Shown: positions 44,982 through 56,154 of the stretch, piece by piece
How positions within the stretch are numbered: the stretch's first letter is position 1
Layout: each line of letters starts with the position of its first letter
DNA from: an uncultured Sulfitobacter sp.
GTDB taxonomy: Bacteria; Pseudomonadota; Alphaproteobacteria; Rhodobacterales; Rhodobacteraceae
Length of the DNA: 64,000 bases
Direction: 5' to 3'
NCBI RefSeq assembly: GCF_947499945.1
Contig: NZ_CANMQD010000001.1
Span: forward strand, 1,550,001-1,614,000
Position numbers and translations under genes: made by a program
The notes under the pieces: model-generated
Told to the model about the DNA's origin: nothing
Databases searched by the model: none
What the model saw: only the letters and a program-made list of their open reading frames with translations

Positions 44982-45758
44982 CTACCTGTCACGGAACTGT
45001 GTTTCACGCTTCTCCAGAAATGCACTCATGCCTTCTTCCTGATCTTCGGTGGCGAACAGCGCGTGAAACATGCGGCGTTCAAACAACAGACCCTCCCGCA
45101 GCGGCACTTCATAAGCGCGGTTTACGGCCTCTTTTACGACCATAGCGGAAATCATGGATTTCTCGGCGATCTTGTGTGCAGCGCCGAGCGCCTCCTCCAT
45201 CAGTTTCTTCACAGGCACGACACGCGAGGCGAGGCCGGAGCGCTCTGCCTCATCCGCGTCCATAAAGCGACCTGTGAGGTTCATATCCATTGCTTTGGAT
45301 TTGCCGACGATTCGCGTCAGGCGCTGTGTCCCGCCAATACCGGCAACCACACCAAGGTTGATCTCGGGCTGACCGAATTTCGCTGTCTCTGAGCAGATGA
45401 TGAAATCACACATCATGGCAAGTTCACAGCCACCGCCCAGCGCATAGCCGGATACGGCCGCGATGATCGGCTTGCGCACACGCATGATCTGATCTGTTTC
45501 GGGGGTGAAAAGGTCACCCGCAAACACATCCACAAAGGATTTATCTTTCATCATCGCGATGTCAGCACCGGCGGCGAATGCCTTTTCCGAGCCGGTGATG
45601 ACGATGCAGCGCACTTTCTCGTTTTCCTGACAGCCTTTGAGGCAATCGGCCAACTCGCTCATCAGTTGATCATTGAGCGCATTGAGCGCGTCAGGACGGT
45701 TCAACGTTACCAAAGCGACATGATTATCGACGTCCAGAATGATCGTTTCATAAGCCAT
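44982..45758 (-). CDS. Enoyl-CoA hydratase
   Basis: AFAAGADIAMM, GYALGGGCELAMMCDFIICSE, FGQPEINLGVVAGIGGTQRL. Confidence 0.93.
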   Translation of the reverse strand: MAYETIILDVDNHVALVTLNRPDALNALNDQLMSELADCLKGCQENEKVRCIVITGSEKAFAAGADIAMMKDKSFVDVFAGDLFTPETDQIMRVRKPIIAAVSGYALGGGCELAMMCDFIICSETAKFGQPEINLGVVAGIGGTQRLTRIVGKSKAMDMNLTGRFMDADEAERSGLASRVVPVKKLMEEALGAAHKIAEKSMISAMVVKEAVNRAYEVPLREGLLFERRMFHALFATEDQEEGMSAFLEKRETQFRDR

Positions 45759-45820
45759 ATGTGCGGCCCTTTGCTGTTGTTCAGACGTGCTTGCATACCA
45801 TGGCGGTTGGGTGGATCAAG

Positions 45821-46672
45821 CTATCTTTGACATTGTGGACAATAGAAAGAGGAGCGACCCGATTGTACAATTCGGGCAATGGTCGCATCGCATCCTTGTG
45901 CTTTGCACGGCGCACCTTCCCTACCGTAAACATCGAAGGAATGCTGAAAATATCCAAGCTCTCCATCAGCTTGACGGAAATCGCGCAGGGAGGACCCACC
46001 TGCTTCAATTGCTTCGCCCAGTACCTCTCGGATGATGGGAACCAGTGCTGCAACCCGCACTGCGGCAATCCGCCCCGCTTTTCGCGCTGGGTTAATTCCT
46101 GCCCGAAAAAGTGTCTCGCAGACGTAGATATTGCCTAAACCAGCCACAATACGCTGATCTAACAGAGCTGACTTCACTGGCGTATTGCGGCCTTTAAAGG
46201 CCGCAACCAGAATCGCTTCATGAAAATCATTGCTCAGCGGCTCTGGTCCCAGCAAAGCGAGCAGCTTGTGTTCTGCTTCACGGGCCGTCTCCATTAGGTC
46301 CATCGCCCCAAAGCGGCGCGGGTCGTTGAAAGTAATCCGTGCGCCGTTCTCCATATGAAACACCACATGGTCATGTTTTTCCGCGGCAGGATGCTTATGG
46401 ACAAATTGCCCAAGAGGGTCACCCGAAATGAGCATGCGCCCGGACATCCCAAGATGGATGAGCAGGGTTTCACCCGAACTCAAATCGGCTAGCACATATT
46501 TGGATCGCCGCCGTAGTCTCTCCACCCGCTGCCCTGTTATCCGCTCCGCCATCCGCTCTGGGAATGGCCAGCGCAGGTCAGGTCGGTTCACATCCGCATG
46601 CGCAATCACCACACCTTCAATCACGGGAGCAAGACCGCGACGGACCGTTTCAACTTCGGGTAATTCGGGCAT
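45821..46672 (-). CDS. mutM: Formamidopyrimidine-DNA glycosylase
   Basis: [35 protein letters not shown]-terminal zinc finger [28 protein letters not shown]. Confidence 0.97.
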   Translation of the reverse strand: MPELPEVETVRRGLAPVIEGVVIAHADVNRPDLRWPFPERMAERITGQRVERLRRRSKYVLADLSSGETLLIHLGMSGRMLISGDPLGQFVHKHPAAEKHDHVVFHMENGARITFNDPRRFGAMDLMETAREAEHKLLALLGPEPLSNDFHEAILVAAFKGRNTPVKSALLDQRIVAGLGNIYVCETLFRAGINPARKAGRIAAVRVAALVPIIREVLGEAIEAGGSSLRDFRQADGELGYFQHSFDVYGREGAPCKAQGCDATIARIVQSGRSSFYCPQCQR

Positions 46673-46753
46673 GACTGCTCCTGCGTCAAATGGTGGTTTG
46701 CACCTGCCTACCTGAGGCTATATCCCCAACGCAACAAGATCAGGACCTATACC

Positions 46754-47497
46754 ATGACCGACAAAACAACACATTTCGGCGCCCAGACAATTCCCGAAGA
46801 GGAAAAGGCGGGCAAGGTCCGCGCACTCTTCTCAGACGTGGCCAATAAATACGACGTTATGAACGATGTCATGAGTATGGGGATCCACCGCATCTGGAAA
46901 GAGGCGATGATGGACTGGCTCGCCCCGCGTCCGGGTCAAAAGCTGCTCGATGTTGCGGGCGGGACGGGCGATGTCTCGTTCAAATTTCTTAAGCGTGCAG
47001 GCCAAGGTCATGCGACGGTCTGTGACCTTACCGAAGGGATGTTGATCGAGGGCCGCAAACGTGCCGAAGCCGAGGCAATGCAAGACAGCCTCGATTGGGT
47101 TGTCGGCGATGCGATGGACCTGCCATTTGAGGACAACACGTTTGACGTCTATACGATCTCCTTTGGCATCCGGAACGTGACCCGCCCGCAGGAAGCGCTC
47201 AATGAGGCATACCGCGTTCTTAAGCCCGGTGGCCGCATCATGGTGCTGGAATTCTCGCAACTTCCCAACCCGATGATGCAAAAAGCCTATGATCTCTATA
47301 GCTTCAATGTGATCCCGCGCATGGGCCAGATGATCGCCAATGACCGCGATAGTTATCAGTACCTTGTGGAATCAATCCGCAACTTTCCTGATCAGGATAC
47401 ATTCCTTGGTATGGTGCGCAGCGCGGGGTTCGAGAACGCAAAATATCGTAACATGACCATGGGCATCGCGGCACTTCATTCCGGCTGGAAAATCTAG
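46754..47497 (+). CDS. ubiE: Ubiquinone/menaquinone biosynthesis methyltransferase UbiE
   Basis: [68 protein letters not shown]. Confidence 0.97.
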   Translation: MTDKTTHFGAQTIPEEEKAGKVRALFSDVANKYDVMNDVMSMGIHRIWKEAMMDWLAPRPGQKLLDVAGGTGDVSFKFLKRAGQGHATVCDLTEGMLIEGRKRAEAEAMQDSLDWVVGDAMDLPFEDNTFDVYTISFGIRNVTRPQEALNEAYRVLKPGGRIMVLEFSQLPNPMMQKAYDLYSFNVIPRMGQMIANDRDSYQYLVESIRNFPDQDTFLGMVRSAGFENAKYRNMTMGIAALHSGWKI

Positions 47498-47498
47498 C

Positions 47499-49031
47499 AT
47501 GCGCGGGCCTCATAATATTTGGCGCCTGATCCGCACGGGCGCCACGCTGGAACGTACCGGCGCGATGAATTTCGTGCTCGACGCATTTGAGGCACCAAAG
47601 GCTGTGCGCCTTGTGGCGCGCGCGCTGGCGATCCCGTTCAAGCCTCTGGGCTATAAGGGCGATCCGGCGCTTCAACCAGCCACCCGCGCCCTCACGGCGC
47701 TGGGCCCTGCCTATATCAAATTTGGACAGATACTCTCAACACGCCCCGATGTGGTTGGTGATGAGATGGCGCTACAACTGCGCGTGTTGCAGGATCAGCT
47801 GCCGGCCTTCCCTGTAGAGGTGGCAAAAGCAGCGGTTGAAAAGGAGCTTGGCCAGCCTGTCGACGAGATATTCTTGGAATTCAGCGAACCAGTAGCAGCC
47901 GCTTCTATCGCGCAAGTACACAAAGCCCGATTGCGTTCTACGGGTGAAGACGTCGCCGTAAAAGTTCTGCGTCCAGGTATTGAAAAAGCATTCCAGAAGG
48001 ATGTGGATGCCTTCTATCTCGCAGCGCGGATGGTTGAGTTATTCTCCCCCGGTTCCCGCCGGCTACGTCCGATGGATGTAATTGAGCATTTCGACGGCGT
48101 TGTGCGCGGTGAGCTTGACCTGCGGCTTGAATCCTCCTCGGCCTCTGAATATGCGGCCAATACAAAAGACGATGCTGGCTTCCAGTTGCCCGAGATCAAG
48201 TGGGATTATTCTGCTCGTCGCGTTATGACACTTGGCTGGGCCGAGGGTGTCCCGATGGGCGATAACGCAGCCATTGATGCGGCTGGCCATGACCGCGTCG
48301 AGATGTCAGAGCGAATCTTGGCTCTATTCCTGCAACATGCGCTGCGCGATGGTTTCTTCCATGGTGACATGCATCAGGGGAACCTGAAAGTCGCGGCAAA
48401 TGGTGATATCATCGCCTTTGATTTCGGGATCATGGGCCATATCGACGAATATACTCGCCGCGTCTACGCCGAGATACTCTATGGCTTCATCCGTAAGGAT
48501 TATAAGCGCGTGGCGGAGGTGCATTTCGAGGCGGGATATGTGCCTGCCGATAAAGATGTCGATGAATTCGCCCGTGCACTGCGTGCAGTGGGGGAGCCGA
48601 TCTTTGGCATGGATGCCGACCGTATCTCTATGGCGCGGCTGCTGGCCTATCTGTTTGAAGTGACAGAGCGTTTCGGCATGGAAACCCGTACCGAGCTTAT
48701 CCTGCTCCAGCGCACCATGGTTGTGGTCGAAGGGGTGGCCCGCTCGCTCAATCCGCAGATGAACATCTGGCAGGTAGCAGCCCCGATTGTGACGGATTAC
48801 ATCACTAAATCCATTGGTCCCAAGGCAATCATAACCGACCTCACCAAGACGGCGCGTGTCCTGTCGCGCTTTGGTCCGCGACTTCCTGCACTTGTCGAGG
48901 CGGCGTTGATCCGTCAGGCGGATGCGTTGCCGCCACCGCCCAAGCCGTTCAAGCGTTATCTTGTCTTGTCAGCTCTCGTGGGTGCTGGGGTGGCAACTGG
49001 TATAATCGCAATGATCAACGCACTGACCTGA
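47499..49031 (+). CDS. ubiB: Ubiquinone biosynthesis protein UbiB
   Basis: ALGPAYIKFGQILSTRPDVV, AAASIAQVHKA, DGFFHGDMHQGNL, DFGIMGHID. Confidence 0.96.
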   Translation: MRGPHNIWRLIRTGATLERTGAMNFVLDAFEAPKAVRLVARALAIPFKPLGYKGDPALQPATRALTALGPAYIKFGQILSTRPDVVGDEMALQLRVLQDQLPAFPVEVAKAAVEKELGQPVDEIFLEFSEPVAAASIAQVHKARLRSTGEDVAVKVLRPGIEKAFQKDVDAFYLAARMVELFSPGSRRLRPMDVIEHFDGVVRGELDLRLESSSASEYAANTKDDAGFQLPEIKWDYSARRVMTLGWAEGVPMGDNAAIDAAGHDRVEMSERILALFLQHALRDGFFHGDMHQGNLKVAANGDIIAFDFGIMGHIDEYTRRVYAEILYGFIRKDYKRVAEVHFEAGYVPADKDVDEFARALRAVGEPIFGMDADRISMARLLAYLFEVTERFGMETRTELILLQRTMVVVEGVARSLNPQMNIWQVAAPIVTDYITKSIGPKAIITDLTKTARVLSRFGPRLPALVEAALIRQADALPPPPKPFKRYLVLSALVGAGVATGIIAMINALT

Positions 49032-49085
49032 CCTCTAGGCTTTTGGGCTTGATGGGCGCAGAGTATTCCGCGCCCATCGCCATCG

Positions 49086-50264
49086 TCAGAGCATTTCAAT
49101 CGCCAGTGCAATACCCTGACCACCACCGATACACATGGTGATCAATCCGCGCTTGCCGCCGGTGCGCTGCAATTCGTGCAGGGCCTTAACCGTGATAATT
49201 GCACCTGTTGCACCGACGGGATGGCCCAGCGCTATCGCACCGCCATTGGGGTTTACCCGCGCCGGATCAAAACCAAGCGCTTTACTCACGGCCAATGCCT
49301 GCGATGCGAAGGCTTCGTTGCTCTCGATTACGTCAAAATCATTCGGCCCCAATCCTGTCTTCTCAAATAGCTTGGTGACGGCGGGAATAGGTCCGATGCC
49401 CATAACCTCGGGGCGCACACCTGCGTGGGCATAGCCGATGATACGCGCCAAGGGGCGCAGCCCGTTATCTTTAGCAACCGAAGTGCGAGCAAGAACAAGC
49501 GCCGCCGCCCCATCGTTAATCCCTGACGCATTGCCTGCTGTGACAGAGCCGTCTTTCTGGAACACGGCCCGTAAACCAGCCAGCTTTTCCAGCGTGGTAG
49601 CTTTTGGATGTTCATCCACTTCAAAGGCCACAGTCTCGCGACCCTTTCGCACTTGGACAGGCACGATCTGTTCCTTGAAATAGCCCGCCTCAATCGCCGC
49701 GGCCGCGCGCTCTTGCGACAGCATGGCAAAGGCGTCTTGTTCTTGACGATTCACGTCATGCTCACCCGCAACATTCTCTGCGGTGATGCCCATGTGTCCC
49801 GTTCCGAACGGGCAGTTTAACGTACCCAGCAGCATATCAAGGGAGGCCACATCGCCCATCTTTTGACCCCAGCGTGCAGCAGGCAAGATATAGGGTGCGC
49901 GGCTCATGCTTTCTGCGCCGCCAGCCAGTGCGAAATCCGCATCGCCCAGCATCAGTGACTGCACGGCAGATACAATCGCCTGCACACCAGAACCGCAGAG
50001 GCGGTTCACGTTCATCGCGGGTACGACATCAGGCACGCCAGCTTCCATTGCGGCAACACGGCTGAGGTACATATCCCGTGGCTCGGTGTTGATGACATTG
50101 CCGAATACCACATGCCCGATCTGGCCGCCCTCAACGCCCGCGCGGTCAAGCGCTGCCTTGGCAACAGTTGCGCCCAGCGTTGTGGCGGGTGTACCCGCAA
50201 GCGCGCCACCGAATGTTCCGATCGCAGTGCGCGCACCGCTTAGAATGACGATATCATCTGACAT
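49086..50264 (-). CDS. Acetyl-CoA acyltransferase (thiolase)
   Basis: NVNRLCGSGVQAIVSA, NPNGGAIALGHPVGATGA, ITMCIGGGQGIALAIE. Confidence 0.95.
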   Translation of the reverse strand: MSDDIVILSGARTAIGTFGGALAGTPATTLGATVAKAALDRAGVEGGQIGHVVFGNVINTEPRDMYLSRVAAMEAGVPDVVPAMNVNRLCGSGVQAIVSAVQSLMLGDADFALAGGAESMSRAPYILPAARWGQKMGDVASLDMLLGTLNCPFGTGHMGITAENVAGEHDVNRQEQDAFAMLSQERAAAAIEAGYFKEQIVPVQVRKGRETVAFEVDEHPKATTLEKLAGLRAVFQKDGSVTAGNASGINDGAAALVLARTSVAKDNGLRPLARIIGYAHAGVRPEVMGIGPIPAVTKLFEKTGLGPNDFDVIESNEAFASQALAVSKALGFDPARVNPNGGAIALGHPVGATGAIITVKALHELQRTGGKRGLITMCIGGGQGIALAIEML

Positions 50265-50320
50265 ATTTTCTCTCCCTGATATGTTAGCTGTATCCTAGAA
50301 ATCAGCCTGCCGCTTGTCAG

Positions 50321-51064
50321 CTAGGACGTTCCGTCAGTGGGGTGCAATTGAATGCGCCCTTGATCGGTCAAGCTCCAGCATTTTCGCCCTTCAAAGACTA
50401 CAGCCGCCAATGGTCGCCCGTATCCTGCGCCCGCATCTATGTTTACGCGGTTGCCATAGTGGGTTGCTGTGTCAACTGGAGTGTGGCCATGCACGATAAG
50501 CTTGCCGTGATCGCGGGTATCCACATGGAACTCTTTGCGAATCCACAGCAGATCATGCTCCGACTGCTGATCCAGCGGCACACCGGATTGGATGCCTGCA
50601 TGGGCAAAGAATAGATCATCATTCTCAAAGCTAAGCGCGAGACTGTCGAGGAAATCGACATGGCGCTGCGGCACGGCCTTCTTGGCCAAGCCATGCACAT
50701 CGGTTTGGCGATCCGTCTGGGTCATCTTGATTCCGTAGGAGGCGAGTGTCGTATCGCCCCCCAACCGTTCGTGCAGCCAATACAAATAAACGGGCAGATA
50801 GGCATCATGGAGAGGATAGTCGCGCATAAACCAGCTGAACATGCGGTCATGGTTACCCTTGAGGCAGTGCCAGCTTTTGCCTGCTTCCAAACCGTCGATC
50901 AGAGTATCAAGAACATCTGAGGACGCGGGGCCGCGATCGGTATAGTCGCCGATAAACACGATCTCCGCCTCTGGCCCACCGTCTGCCTCGATCAAGTGCA
51001 GCACGCGCAAAAGCTCGGTGTGCTGCCCGTGAATATCGCCAACAGCATAGATCGGTTTGGTCAT
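50321..51064 (-). CDS. Serine/threonine-type metallophosphoesterase
   Basis: YAVGDIHGQHTELLRVL, FIGDYTDRGPASSDVLD, LKGNHDRMF, VHGHTPV. Confidence 0.92.
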   Translation of the reverse strand: MTKPIYAVGDIHGQHTELLRVLHLIEADGGPEAEIVFIGDYTDRGPASSDVLDTLIDGLEAGKSWHCLKGNHDRMFSWFMRDYPLHDAYLPVYLYWLHERLGGDTTLASYGIKMTQTDRQTDVHGLAKKAVPQRHVDFLDSLALSFENDDLFFAHAGIQSGVPLDQQSEHDLLWIRKEFHVDTRDHGKLIVHGHTPVDTATHYGNRVNIDAGAGYGRPLAAVVFEGRKCWSLTDQGRIQLHPTDGTS

Positions 51065-51078
51065 AGTTCCTCCAATGC

Positions 51079-51111
51079 AAAAGGCGCGACCCCATAAGAG
51101 CCGCGCCTTTT
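51079..51111 (-). terminator. serA terminator
   Basis: AAAAGGCGCG...CGCGCCTTTT inverted repeat. Confidence 0.85.
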
Positions 51112-51130
51112 AGTCAATTTGAAGATAGCT

Positions 51131-52726
51131 TTAGTTGACGTCGAATTCCAGCAGCTTGATCTGGGTGAACAAACCTGTCTCGTGCAGCTTTTTCACAACA
51201 GGGGCCGGAACAGGCTCGTCCACATACAAAAGCGCAATCGCCTCACCCTTCACTGCCGCACGGCCAAGGGTAAAGTTTGCGATGTTTACACCGTTCTCGC
51301 CCATCGTCTGACCCAATGTACCGATGATGCCTGGCACGTCCTCGTTGGTGGTATAAACCATGTGACGGCCCACCTCGGCATCAATCTGGATGCCTTTGAT
51401 CTGAATAAACCGTGGCTTACCGTCAGAGAATACCGTGCCTGCGATAGAGCGCTCGCGCTTGTCGGTCACAACGGTAACTTTGATGTAACCTTCAAAGGCG
51501 CCTGATTTATCCTGATTGGTGGTCGAAATCTGGATGCCTTTTTCTCTGGCAACAACAGGCGCGGACACCATGTTCACGTCAGGGTTTGCACGTTTCATGA
51601 TCCCAGCCACTACGCCACAGTTCAGCGCATCGAGGTTCATCTCGGAGACAACACCGTCATAGAGAATGTTGATTGCCTTGATCGGCTCATCCGTGAGCTG
51701 ACCAATGAACGACCCAAGGTGACCCGAAAGCTTCAGCCACGGACCCATAACCTGCGCCTCTTCGGCAGTGACGGACGGCATGTTGAGCGCGTTGCTCACC
51801 GCACCTGTCAGCAGATAGTCGGCCATTTGCTCAGCCACTTGCAGGGCCACGTTTTCCTGCGCTTCGGTTGTTGCGGCACCAAGGTGCGGTGTGCAGACAA
51901 CATTGGGCAGGTTGAACAATGGGTTCTCGGTGGCAGGCTCGACTTTGAATACGTCAAATGCCGCACCTGCCACATGGCCGGACTTCAGCAAATCGGCCAG
52001 CGCCTCTTCGTCAACCAGACCGCCGCGCGCACAGTTGATGATGCGCACGCCCTTTTTGGTCTTCTCAAGATTCTCACGGCTCAGGATATTGGCCGTCTGA
52101 TCGGTGAATGGAACGTGCAGCGTGATGAAATCAGCGCGTTTCAGCAGCTCTTCCAGTTCGACCTTTTCCACGCCCATCTTGGCGGCTTTTTCCTCACCGA
52201 GGAAGGGGTCATATGCCACAACCTTCATCTTAAGCCCACGCGCACGGTCGCACACGATACCACCGATGTTACCCGCGCCAATCACGCCAAGTGTTTTGCC
52301 CGTCAGCTCGACACCCATGAATTTGGACTTTTCCCATTTACCGGCGTGGGTGGAGGCGGAGGCCTCAGGGATTTGACGCGCCACAGCGAACATCATCGCA
52401 ATGGCGTGCTCGGCCGTTGTGATCATGTTGCCAAAAGGCGTGTTCATGACGATCACACCCTGTTTGGAGGCGGCGTCTTTATCGATGTTGTCGGTGCCGA
52501 TACCAGCACGGCCAATGACCTTGAGGTTCGGCGCAGCGGCGAGGATTTTATCGGTTACTTTGGTTGCGGAACGGATTGCGAGGCCGTCGTAGTTACCAAT
52601 GATCTCGGCAAGCTTGTCTTTGTCCTTGCCCAGCTGGGGTTGGAAATCGACATCAATGCCGCGGTCTTTGAAGATTTGGACGGCGGCTTCGCTCAGGCTG
52701 TCGGAAATGAGTACTTTGGGGGCCAT
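51131..52726 (-). CDS. serA: D-3-phosphoglycerate dehydrogenase
   Basis: MAPKVLISDSLSEAAVQIFKDRGIDVDFQP..VIGRAGIGTDNIDKDAASKQGVIVMNTPFGN; ACT domain at the C-terminus; start set to 52726. Confidence 0.97.
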   Translation of the reverse strand: MAPKVLISDSLSEAAVQIFKDRGIDVDFQPQLGKDKDKLAEIIGNYDGLAIRSATKVTDKILAAAPNLKVIGRAGIGTDNIDKDAASKQGVIVMNTPFGNMITTAEHAIAMMFAVARQIPEASASTHAGKWEKSKFMGVELTGKTLGVIGAGNIGGIVCDRARGLKMKVVAYDPFLGEEKAAKMGVEKVELEELLKRADFITLHVPFTDQTANILSRENLEKTKKGVRIINCARGGLVDEEALADLLKSGHVAGAAFDVFKVEPATENPLFNLPNVVCTPHLGAATTEAQENVALQVAEQMADYLLTGAVSNALNMPSVTAEEAQVMGPWLKLSGHLGSFIGQLTDEPIKAINILYDGVVSEMNLDALNCGVVAGIMKRANPDVNMVSAPVVAREKGIQISTTNQDKSGAFEGYIKVTVVTDKRERSIAGTVFSDGKPRFIQIKGIQIDAEVGRHMVYTTNEDVPGIIGTLGQTMGENGVNIANFTLGRAAVKGEAIALLYVDEPVPAPVVKKLHETGLFTQIKLLEFDVN

Positions 52727-52784
52727 GATATGGTCCTTTAACTTGAGAATGGGGGAAGGCGCGGGGGTTATCCCCCGCGCGGAA

Positions 52785-53924
52785 TTATGCGTTAAGCTCT
52801 GCGTTGAACGCGTAGTCGAGCCACGGCAACATCGCTTCGATGTCCGACGTCTCGACCGTGGCACCACACCAAATGCGCAGACCTGCGGGCGCGTCGCGGT
52901 AGGCACCGATGTCGAGCGCCACGTCCTCATCCGCCAGCCGCTTTGCAACAGCTTTGGCAAATGCGGCACCATCGGTAATGCGGTCGTCCGTGAACTTGAG
53001 ACAAACAGATGTATTCGAGCGTGTCTCGGGATCAACTGCAAGGAAGTCGATCCAGTCATGGGCCTCGACAAAAGCAGTGATTGCTGCCGTATTCGCATCG
53101 GCACGCGCGATCATGCCTTTCAGGCCACCAACGGATTTTGCCCACTCAAGCGCAAAAAGATAATCCTCGACGCAGAGCATGGAGGGTGTGTTGATTGTCT
53201 CGCCTTTAAAGATACCCTCGATCAATTTGCCACCTTTGGTCAGGCGGAAAATTTTGGGCAGTGGCCATGCAGGGGTGTAAGTCTCCAGCCGCTCAACCGC
53301 GCGAGGGGACAGGATGATCATACCGTGGGCCGCTTCACCACCCAACACTTTTTGCCAGCTGAATGTCGTGACGTCCAAACGGTCCCACGGCAGGTCCATC
53401 GCGAAGGCGGCAGATGTTGCATCGCAAAGCGTCAGACCCGCGCGATCCGCAGGAATATCAAACGAGGCAGGAACGCGGACACCTGATGTCGTGCCGTTGT
53501 AGGTGAAGCAAACGTCGTTGTCGAAATTCACACCATTCAGATCAACGATCTCACCATAGGCGGCGGTTTTTTCAGTCGCATCAATCTTGAGCTGCTTGAG
53601 GGCATCAGTAACCCAGCCAGAGCCAAAACTTTCCCATGCGAGCATTTCGACATGACGCTCACCCAGCAGATTCCACATCGCCATCTCGTAAGCGCCAGTG
53701 TCAGAGGCGGGAACAATACCGATCTTGTAGTCAGCAGGTATGCCAAGGATTTCGCGGGTGGTCTCTATCGCTTCCAGCAGCTTTGCCTTGCCCGGAGCGG
53801 CACGGTGGCTGCGGCCCAACGGCGCGTCAGACAACTTTGCCAGATCAAATGTGGGGGGCTTGGCGCAGGGGCCAGAAGAAAAACGCGGATTAGCCGGCCG
53901 CGTAGCCGGAGCAGTAATAGCCAT
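52785..53924 (-). CDS. serC: Phosphoserine aminotransferase
   Basis: [52 protein letters not shown]; start set to 53924. Confidence 0.96.
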   Translation of the reverse strand: MAITAPATRPANPRFSSGPCAKPPTFDLAKLSDAPLGRSHRAAPGKAKLLEAIETTREILGIPADYKIGIVPASDTGAYEMAMWNLLGERHVEMLAWESFGSGWVTDALKQLKIDATEKTAAYGEIVDLNGVNFDNDVCFTYNGTTSGVRVPASFDIPADRAGLTLCDATSAAFAMDLPWDRLDVTTFSWQKVLGGEAAHGMIILSPRAVERLETYTPAWPLPKIFRLTKGGKLIEGIFKGETINTPSMLCVEDYLFALEWAKSVGGLKGMIARADANTAAITAFVEAHDWIDFLAVDPETRSNTSVCLKFTDDRITDGAAFAKAVAKRLADEDVALDIGAYRDAPAGLRIWCGATVETSDIEAMLPWLDYAFNAELNA

Positions 53925-53930
53925 TGATGC

Positions 53931-53990
53931 TACCCTCTCAGATAAAATGCCCTTCGTTGGGGAAGGGTGTCCCACGGATGCGTGTACGGG
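53931..53990 (-). ncRNA. Two-hairpin leader of serC; candidate serC RNA motif
   Basis: minus strand CACG-CATC-CGTG then GGACA then CCCTTC-CCCAAC-GAAGGG just upstream of the serC RBS/ATG; matches my recollection of the alphaproteobacterial serC leader motif. Confidence 0.55.
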
Positions 53991-54082
53991 CCATTCCGTT
54001 CTGGCACAAGCGGGGAAATAGGGCTAAACCGCCGCTCGGTCGCCTTTTTGCGACGCCCCTGACGCTGATCGGAAACTTGGAT

Positions 54083-54958
54083 ATGTTTACCGCCATTCTC
54101 TTGTGTGCACCCGACACGCGCAATCTGGAACCATCCCTTGTGGAATCACTACGCAATGCATGGGGTGGGGGTGATGCGATCTGGCTTAAGCCTGATGAGG
54201 CGGCGGAATTTGCGCTGGGCGTAATGCCTGACAACTTTGACGAGGTGTGGAGCAGCTGCCAGGCCATGAGCGTTGACCTGGTTATTGTGCCCACCGAAGG
54301 GCGGCGAAAGAAGATGCTGCTCGCCGATATGGATAGCACCATGATCGAGCAGGAGTGTATCGACGAGTTAGCTGATGAGGCCGGTGTCGGTGCGCGGGTC
54401 AAAGACATCACAGCACGCGCCATGAATGGCGAGCTAGATTTTGATGGTGCACTTCGTGAACGCGTCGGGCTGCTCAAAGGATTGCCTGAGACTGTCATTG
54501 CCAAAGTTCTGGCAGAGCGGATTACGTTGATGGGCGGTGGCAAAACGCTTCTTGCGACGATGAAGGCGCAGGGTGCGTATGCGGCTCTGGTTTCTGGCGG
54601 ATTCACGGCTTTTACATCGCAAGTGGCAGGTGAGTTGGGCTTTGACGAGAGCCGCGCGAACACGCTCTTGGTGACGGATGGGATGCTCACAGGGGAGGTT
54701 GGCATGCCGATCCTTGGCAAGCAGGCGAAGGTGGATGCGCTGGAGGACATCACTGCGCGCCTTGGGATTGTCGATGCGGATGTGCTTGCGGTAGGTGACG
54801 GCGCCAACGATCTGGGTATGCTTACCCGTGCGGGGATGGGTGTTGCTCTGCACGCCAAGCCGTCAGTCGCCGCACAGTGTAATGTGCGCGTCAATTTCGG
54901 CGATTTGACTGCGCTCTTGTATGTGCAGGGCTACGCGCAGAGCGATTTCGTAACCTAG
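54083..54958 (+). CDS. serB: Phosphoserine phosphatase
   Basis: LLADMDSTMIEQECIDELADEAGVG, ALVSGGFTAFTS, AVGDGANDLGML; start set to 54083. Confidence 0.95.
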   Translation: MFTAILLCAPDTRNLEPSLVESLRNAWGGGDAIWLKPDEAAEFALGVMPDNFDEVWSSCQAMSVDLVIVPTEGRRKKMLLADMDSTMIEQECIDELADEAGVGARVKDITARAMNGELDFDGALRERVGLLKGLPETVIAKVLAERITLMGGGKTLLATMKAQGAYAALVSGGFTAFTSQVAGELGFDESRANTLLVTDGMLTGEVGMPILGKQAKVDALEDITARLGIVDADVLAVGDGANDLGMLTRAGMGVALHAKPSVAAQCNVRVNFGDLTALLYVQGYAQSDFVT

Positions 54959-54977
54959 AATTGCCCTGCGCGACTGA

Positions 54978-55961
54978 TTATCCGATCAAGTCAGCCGCAG
55001 GTTTCAAAATACCTGTAGTCAAACCATCCCAGTTTTTTATGGGTTTGTTGATTCTATTCAGCGTGGCGGGGTGATTGGCATCTAAAACCCCAAGACGTAC
55101 GAGCAGCGCAGCAATCGCCGCTTCCGCCGCACGCGTGGTGCCACAAGCCGCTTTGAGCGCGATGCCAAGCCCGCGTTCTGGAATTATTGCGATGAAGAAG
55201 CCCTCGGCACCTGTTTTGAGCGCCACCTTGCCATCACAAGCCCGCATGAGTTCGGTGCAGGCACGCCCCTCACCCGCGACAAGGTCCGGATGTAGACGCA
55301 TTGCCTCATGCAAGCGGGCTTCTGCGCTGCCTTCGGATGCTGCAGCGAAATGCGCCATGGCGCGTGCCATACCGTGAAGGGATGTGGCGTGATTCGGAGC
55401 GGAGCAACCGTCGATACCAAAACCGGGGCTGGTTTCGCCCGTCACTTCCTCAAACGCCTCAAGGCAGGCACGCTGAACAGGGTGGTCGAGTGCGACATAA
55501 TCGGCCCCGCCGCCAAGGTACTTGGACAGAGTCAGAAATCCTGCATGCTTGCCAGAACAATTGTTGTGGATGCGGCAGGGCTTCTCATGGGCGCGAATTT
55601 GCGCTTCCATCACTTCACGGTCCCGCGATTCCTCGGTTCCGCAGCGAAAATCATCATCGCTCAGGCCCAGATCCTTTATCCATGCTCCGACGCCATCAAG
55701 GTGGATTTGCGCCCCTTGGTGAGACGCGCAAGAGAGTGCAAGCTGGCGTGTGCTAAGGCCGAATGCATCCGCTGCACCAGAGCGCACCAAGGGTAGCGCC
55801 TGAATCATCTTTGAAGAACTGCGTGCCAGCACAACAGCGTCCGGATCACCCCAAGCCTCTACTATTTGCCCAGAAGCGTCACAGATGACGGCATGGCCTG
55901 AATGGACGCTTTCCAAAAACTGGCCACGCCAGATTTCTGCGAAGGGGGCGGGAGCGATCAT
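54978..55961 (-). CDS. Asparaginase (thermolabile/AnsA-II like, COG4448-type)
   Basis: RGQFLESVHSGHAVICD, CASHQGAQIHLDGV, HNNCSGKHAGFLTL, GIDGCSAPNHATSL. Confidence 0.88.
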   Translation of the reverse strand: MIAPAPFAEIWRGQFLESVHSGHAVICDASGQIVEAWGDPDAVVLARSSSKMIQALPLVRSGAADAFGLSTRQLALSCASHQGAQIHLDGVGAWIKDLGLSDDDFRCGTEESRDREVMEAQIRAHEKPCRIHNNCSGKHAGFLTLSKYLGGGADYVALDHPVQRACLEAFEEVTGETSPGFGIDGCSAPNHATSLHGMARAMAHFAAASEGSAEARLHEAMRLHPDLVAGEGRACTELMRACDGKVALKTGAEGFFIAIIPERGLGIALKAACGTTRAAEAAIAALLVRLGVLDANHPATLNRINKPIKNWDGLTTGILKPAADLIG

Positions 55962-56154
55962 AGTTGGGTCCTTTTTGCAGCGAATATGGGCGAAAACCTG
56001 CCAATGCGGGGTTTCACCACTCGCGTCTTTCGCGTTATGGTGTTTGTTGTCGGTAAGAGCGTAAACCATTGTGAACGAATGGCCCATTCAAAAGCGGCCA
56101 CGACAAGGTTTTGGATACACGTTGAGGCAATGAGACGGCTGGAGAGTTAGAAGA

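Noticed and set aside
52727-53104. N-terminal extension of the 657-aa serA ORF
   Set aside because: Overlaps serC in antiphase on the same strand; SerA starts at MAPKVLISDS (52726).
51719-53486. Long plus-strand ORFs (340 aa and 295 aa)
   Set aside because: Antisense to serA/serC with no recognisable domains; codon-bias shadow ORFs.
53938-54894. 318-aa minus-strand ORF
   Set aside because: Antisense to serB, Ser/Pro/Arg-rich low-information translation.
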